From contig DHQX01000003.1 in assembly GCA_002411105.1 (NCBI GenBank), forward strand, positions 1 through 8,301: a stretch of DNA of 8,301 nt, in the 5' to 3' direction. The DNA is from Christensenella sp. UBA5327. Its GTDB lineage: Bacteria; Bacillota; Clostridia; Christensenellales; Aristaeellaceae. The notes under the pieces are model-generated. The model searched no databases. It was not told the origin of the DNA and saw nothing but the letters and a program-made list of their open reading frames with translations. Within the stretch, counting starts at the first letter, position 1, and every line of letters begins with the position of its first letter. Below are positions 5,478 to 8,301 of this stretch, one piece after another. A program made the position numbers and the translations under genes.

Positions 5478-6602
5478 TCAATCCTCAATGTGTTTCTTGA
5501 ATTGCAAAACCGTTTCTATAAATTCCTTGGGCAGATCCGCATGAATATCGTGACTTGAGTTGTAGCCTTTTATTAATGTGCTTCCCTTCACTAAAGAGTT
5601 GACCAGCGCCGCATCTATTTCATCCATAGCGGACAATAGGATGTCGTTTTTGTCATAATACCCAGGCGCGGTGTCTTTTGGCGGAGCCACATGAAGAATG
5701 TACGTCGGACATTCTATCGCGCTGAGCGTTTCTTTTTGATCAAATCCTCTAAACCAAGAAAAATCATAGAAAGCTTTGCCAAATCGCAGATCGTACATGC
5801 CTGTTCCATCCTGCATATTGCGAGTAAGAAAAACCAGCCCGTTTAATCCCATCTCAGGGGGGTAATACCAGACGATGGGCATTTTGCCATCATTGGCCTT
5901 GATGCGCTTGGTAAACGGATCTTTAACAAGAAACGACCAATTGTCCTTTCCGTCTTTATTGAATAAGGTTTTCACATAAGTATGTTCAAGGTAGTATTTT
6001 GTATAGTTGGACTCAAGATGTTGACTGAGAAAATCGTTTATTGTTTTAAATTCATGATAGGAAAATGTTTTTTCTGCTCTTCCTCTTTCAGTTGAAAAGA
6101 ATGGCCCGTCCTCCAAAATCAGACCGGAAACCTGGTCGTTTGCTTTTGCCGCGATGGCCGCACTGACCAACGCCCCGGAAGAATGCCCTGTCACTATAGT
6201 CTTTTCTTTTATCACTTCAGAGATAAAAGAAATCAGGTCATCTCTTATTGCAATCGCATTATATTTTTCCGGGATTTTTGAAGATTTCCCGTGACCATAG
6301 CAATCAACGGCAAAAATATGAAAGTGCTTTGACAATTCAGGGAAAACTTTTGCATAATCTTCTTTTGATACCATTTGTCCGTGAATCATTAAAAGTGGCG
6401 GACCATTGTTGGGCCCTTCAAGGTAAGAGATATCGTATCCGTCTTCTGTCTGATACGTTTTTTCAGAAAACCCAAGCTTTTCTCCTTTTTGAGACAACCA
6501 ATTGTCGTTTCCGTAGTCGTAATTCAGATTCCTATAAGCAAAAGCACCGGCTAATGCTGCAAGAATCATGAAAATGATCATAACCAACCTCAATCGCTTC
6601 AT
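5478..6602 (-). CDS. Membrane-anchored alpha/beta-fold hydrolase
   Basis: A 374-aa serine hydrolase of the alpha/beta superfamily (Abhydrolase_1-like); the substrate is unknown. Residues 7-22 are one hydrophobic segment after a KRLR start, without a clear cleavage site, so the enzyme is probably an N-terminally anchored protein with its catalytic domain outside the cytoplasm. Visible landmarks: oxyanion-hole strand LLMIHGQ (70-76), VDCYGHGKSS (99-108), nucleophile elbow GHSSG with Ser141, and a C-terminal NSSHDIHADLP with His351 the likely catalytic histidine. Asp165 (LILEDGP) or the Asp in the later APPKD stretch could be the acid. A large lid insertion (about 175-290) is rich in aromatic and charged residues. 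The ATG overlaps the upstream regulator's stop codon as ATGA, with AAGGAA (6610-6615) as ribosome site, so the two are translationally coupled. Base composition is clearly AT-richer than the flanking ara genes, suggesting separate origin. Esterase, lipase, peptidase or haloperoxidase-like activity are all possible. Confidence 0.88.
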   Translation of the reverse strand: MKRLRLVMIIFMILAALAGAFAYRNLNYDYGNDNWLSQKGEKLGFSEKTYQTEDGYDISYLEGPNNGPPLLMIHGQMVSKEDYAKVFPELSKHFHIFAVDCYGHGKSSKIPEKYNAIAIRDDLISFISEVIKEKTIVTGHSSGALVSAAIAAKANDQVSGLILEDGPFFSTERGRAEKTFSYHEFKTINDFLSQHLESNYTKYYLEHTYVKTLFNKDGKDNWSFLVKDPFTKRIKANDGKMPIVWYYPPEMGLNGLVFLTRNMQDGTGMYDLRFGKAFYDFSWFRGFDQKETLSAIECPTYILHVAPPKDTAPGYYDKNDILLSAMDEIDAALVNSLVKGSTLIKGYNSSHDIHADLPKEFIETVLQFKKHIED

Positions 6603-6844
6603 GATATTTTTCCTTTGATTTTCAGTATCATGTCTTGCATTCGTTCCCCGCTTATCAAGGCAATTCCTTGATCGATATCACCTAATAACAAAACAGTATC
6701 TCCAGTGTGAATGTTAAAAACTTCCCGTGCCTCTTTTGGGATAACGATTTGCCCCTTACTTCCGACTTTAGCAGTCCAGGCAAACAGGCCTTCTTTCTTG
6801 CGATCCGTTGATTCATCCTGTAGTCTTTCCTTTTTCCCTCTCAT
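6599..6844 (-). CDS. AbrB/MazE/SpoVT-family DNA-binding regulator
   Basis: A small DNA-binding protein of 81 aa. A charged N-terminal arm (1-20, rich in Lys, Arg, Glu and Asp) precedes a SpoVT_AbrB swapped-hairpin domain at about residues 23-56, with the typical string VGSKGQIVIPKEAREVF and then the TGD turn before VLLLGD. Proteins of this family dimerise and bind A/T-rich operators, usually as repressors or transition-state regulators. The start chosen is the ATG at 6844, which has GGAG at 6857-6854 with 9-nt spacing; in-frame ATG 6853 and TTG 6859 lack a properly spaced site. The gene heads a two-gene operon and its stop overlaps the hydrolase start by 4 nt. The operator-like repeats over its transcription start suggest autoregulation. 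A MazE-like antitoxin role is unlikely because the partner gene encodes a hydrolase, not a MazF/PIN toxin. Confidence 0.9.
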   Translation of the reverse strand: MRGKKERLQDESTDRKKEGLFAWTAKVGSKGQIVIPKEAREVFNIHTGDTVLLLGDIDQGIALISGERMQDMILKIKGKIS

Positions 6845-6853
6845 ATTGCTCAT

Positions 6854-6857
6854 CTCC
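6854..6857 (-). promoter_or_regulatory. Ribosome binding site deciding the regulator start
   Basis: GGAG on the - strand, 9 nt before the ATG at 6844. It directly abuts the alternative ATG at 6853, which therefore cannot use it. Confidence 0.6.
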
Positions 6858-6868
6858 AATCAGTCGGA

Positions 6869-6899
6869 AAAGTATCTAAATTCATACTTTTCATACTTG
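6869..6899 (-). promoter_or_regulatory. Operator-like repeats over the transcription start of the regulator-hydrolase operon
   Basis: On the - strand, AAGTATGAA occurs twice in direct tandem (6898-6890 and 6889-6881, period 9 bp), followed by an inverted copy of the core, ATACTT (6874-6869). The cluster begins 2 bp after the -10 box and covers about +1 to +25, where a bound repressor would block initiation. The AbrB-like product of the same operon is the obvious candidate to bind it; that is inference. Confidence 0.6.
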
Positions 6900-6900
6900 A

Positions 6901-6929
6901 ATTGTAGTTGGCAAAATAGGATTTGTCAA
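6901..6929 (-). promoter_or_regulatory. Strong sigma-A type promoter of the regulator-hydrolase operon
   Basis: On the - strand, TTGACA (6929-6924, perfect -35) is followed by a 17-nt spacer and TACAAT (6906-6901, one change from consensus). The predicted start is near 6894, about 50 nt before the regulator ATG. This is the best consensus promoter in the window. Confidence 0.85.
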
Positions 6930-6961
6930 GATCAGCATGGATGCCTTGATCCATACCCGTA

Positions 6962-7162
6962 TCAAATTTTCTTCTTATTAGGCATCGTCAGTTGGTCAAA
7001 CATGCCTTGAGTGATTATTTCCGGGAAAGTGAGGGGGGCCAGCAATGCCCTCAGCTCCCTCGTGGTGGTGTTGATGTCGTGCTGGAAGCTGTCTTTTCTA
7101 AAAATGCCTGTGTCATCTGCAAACAGGCAGAACAGCAGCCGCACCAGGAAAGGATGATAGGG
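6962..7162 (-). pseudogene. Remnant of an MmeI-like DNA methyltransferase / type II restriction-modification protein
   Basis: About 66 codons are open between a stop at 7165-7163 and a TGA ending at 6962. The translation contains HPFLVRLLFCLFADDTGIF near its start. RLLFCLFADDTGIF is a hallmark of the N-terminal part of MmeI/YeeA-type adenine-specific DNA methyltransferases, which are normally 900 aa or more. The residues after it (from RKDSFQHDI) soon lose resemblance, and there is no methyltransferase catalytic motif (NPPY) in the window. No convincing start or ribosome site is present. It lies between the araA 3' end and the regulator promoter. I read it as a decayed leftover of a restriction system; the recognition rests on one motif recalled from memory. 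Confidence 0.55.
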
Positions 7163-7371
7163 CTATGCCCACACCGGGTCAAAACCGCAGACATGACCAA
7201 CTGGGGCGCTTCTTTTGGCTTTAAGGCGCCCACATAGCTCATGGCCTGTGGTAGGCGGTTGCGAGTGATTTGCAGCGGGACTTTATCTGAATCAACAGTT
7301 TGCGGGGCAGGAGACTATCAATCCCTGTTTTTGATGATGTGTAAATGAAAATCCTTGGGTTACCCAGAGCG
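7163..7371. other. Region without a recognisable gene downstream of araA
   Basis: About 209 nt between the araA stop and the methyltransferase remnant. One - strand frame is open from about 7305 through 7051 and contains NRLPQAMSYVGALKPKEAP, which I do not recognise and which has no ribosome site. No terminator with a U-tract is visible after araA; only a 4-bp TGGG/CCCA stem occurs near 7355-7366. Confidence 0.4.
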
Positions 7372-8301
7372 TTATCTGTAATATAAGCTCCCTAGCATCA
7401 GGTCTTTTTCCAGGGAGCTGATGGTGGTGTTCTCATCCAGCACAACGGTTTCTACGCCCATGTGGCGGCCCCAGTCGGCCATCTGCTGGCTGGTGAGGTC
7501 AAAGCTAAAGGCGCTGTGATGGGCGCCGCCCGCGATCACCCAGGCCTCCAGGCCGGTTTTAAAATCGGGCTTAGGTGTCCAGAAGGTGGTGGCAACCGGC
7601 AATTTGGGCATGGGCTTCTCGTTTTTCTTGCAGTCCACCTCGTGGATGATCAGGCGGAAGCGGGTGCCCAGGTCGATGAGCGAGGTGGCGATGCCCGGCC
7701 CGGTTTTGGAGGTGAAGACCAGGCGGGCCGGGTCCTCCCGGTTGCCCATGAGAAGGGGCAGGCAGCGGATGGCCTGGCGGCCGTCGGCAAGGGAGGGACA
7801 GATCTCCAGCATGTGCGCCTGGAGGATGCCCTCCTTGCCGGGCACCATGTTGTAGGTGTAATCCTCCAGCATCGAGGTGCCCTTGGGGTCTTTGATGCCA
7901 GCGGTCATCAGCTTCATCACCCGCACCATGGCGGCGGTTTTCCAGTCGCCCTCGGGGCCAAAGCCGTAGCCCTTTTCCTCCAGGCGCTGGATGGCCAGCC
8001 CCGGCAATTGCTGGAGGGCCTCCAGGTCGCCAAAGTGGGTGACCACGGCCTGGTAGTTTTGCGCCTGCATAAAGCGCTCAAGGCCGATTTCAATGCGCGC
8101 CTGCACGGCCACATGGCGGCGGAACTCCGCCGGGTCCCGGCCATCCAGGATGATCTCATAGAGGCTGTAATACTCGTCCACCAGCGCGTTGGTGTCAGCG
8201 TCTGAGACCGCCAGCACCGCCTCCGCCACCTCGCTTGAGGGGTAGGCGTCAATCTCCCAGCCGAAGACCTGCTGGGCCTCCACCTTGTCGCCCTCGGTGA
8301 C
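7372..8301 (-). CDS. araA: L-arabinose isomerase, C-terminal part, 5' truncated by window edge
   Basis: Interconverts L-arabinose and L-ribulose in the cytoplasm, the first step of the pathway. The frame is open to the right edge; 309 residues are visible of a protein of about 500 aa. The visible part begins inside VTEGDKVEAQ, a conserved stretch in AraA. Metal and active-site positions known from E. coli AraA (Glu306, Glu333, His350, His450) have counterparts: Glu117 in GPEGDWKTAA, Glu146 in SMLEDYTYN, His163 in QAHMLEICPS and His261/His262 in GGAHHSAFS, numbering from the window edge. The end is normal in length and motif order, so only the window edge cuts the gene. It runs on the same strand as the kinase and araD but is separated from them by a 2.2-kb segment of different character. 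Identification is near certain. Confidence 0.97.
   Translation of the reverse strand, partial: VTEGDKVEAQQVFGWEIDAYPSSEVAEAVLAVSDADTNALVDEYYSLYEIILDGRDPAEFRRHVAVQARIEIGLERFMQAQNYQAVVTHFGDLEALQQLPGLAIQRLEEKGYGFGPEGDWKTAAMVRVMKLMTAGIKDPKGTSMLEDYTYNMVPGKEGILQAHMLEICPSLADGRQAIRCLPLLMGNREDPARLVFTSKTGPGIATSLIDLGTRFRLIIHEVDCKKNEKPMPKLPVATTFWTPKPDFKTGLEAWVIAGGAHHSAFSFDLTSQQMADWGRHMGVETVVLDENTTISSLEKDLMLGSLYYR

Noticed and set aside
6599..6844. Regulator read as a MazE-type antitoxin of a toxin-antitoxin pair
   Set aside because: The coupled downstream gene encodes an alpha/beta hydrolase with a GHSSG elbow and a membrane anchor, not a MazF, PIN or other toxin fold.
6937..6954. ATGGAT / ATCCAT 6-bp hairpin just upstream of the regulator promoter
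   Set aside because: Short and weak, with no U-tract on either strand; could arise by chance, so not called a terminator or operator.
7462..8205. Open frame of 247 codons on the + strand across araA
   Set aside because: Antisense to araA, with no recognisable domain and composition typical of a shadow frame.

Overview
The window looks like chromosomal DNA of a Clostridia-type Firmicute. The grounds are strong Shine-Dalgarno sequences, sigma-A style promoters, compact hairpin terminators, an AbrB/SpoVT-type regulator, and pentose genes related to those of gut and anaerobic Clostridia. The substrate-binding protein has no lipobox, which is atypical for a single-membrane organism, so the placement is only a guess. 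The main theme is uptake and breakdown of a pentose, most probably L-arabinose.

Layout. Bases 2-457 (+) hold the C-terminal part of a ribose/xylose-type ABC permease, followed by its substrate-binding protein (507-1457, +) and an intrinsic terminator (1479-1501). An extended -10 promoter then leads into an acetate-kinase-family gene (1582-2766, +) with several altered active-site residues. It ends at a 15-bp perfect hairpin (2789-2824). On the opposite strand, a FGGY sugar kinase (5157-3553) and araD (3539-2844) form a tight two-gene operon with its own extended -10 promoter. At the right edge, on the same strand, is the C-terminal part of araA (8301-7372).

AraA, the FGGY kinase and AraD would together convert L-arabinose to L-ribulose, L-ribulose 5-phosphate and D-xylulose 5-phosphate. 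The ABC transporter is the likely importer. The acetate-kinase homologue could work on acyl phosphate produced further down, but its active site argues for caution.

Between araA and the kinase lies about 2.2 kb of different, visibly AT-richer DNA. It holds an AbrB-like regulator (6844-6599) translationally coupled to a membrane-anchored alpha/beta hydrolase (6602-5478). The pair has a near-consensus promoter (TTGACA-17-TACAAT) overlaid downstream by 9-bp operator-like repeats. The segment also carries a remnant of an MmeI-like DNA methyltransferase/restriction protein (6962-7162) and, on its other side, two unexplained inverted repeats (5286-5318 and 5344-5396). The simplest reading is that an accessory cassette split a former araA-kinase-araD cluster. 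No tRNA, rRNA, CRISPR array or intact mobile element was seen.
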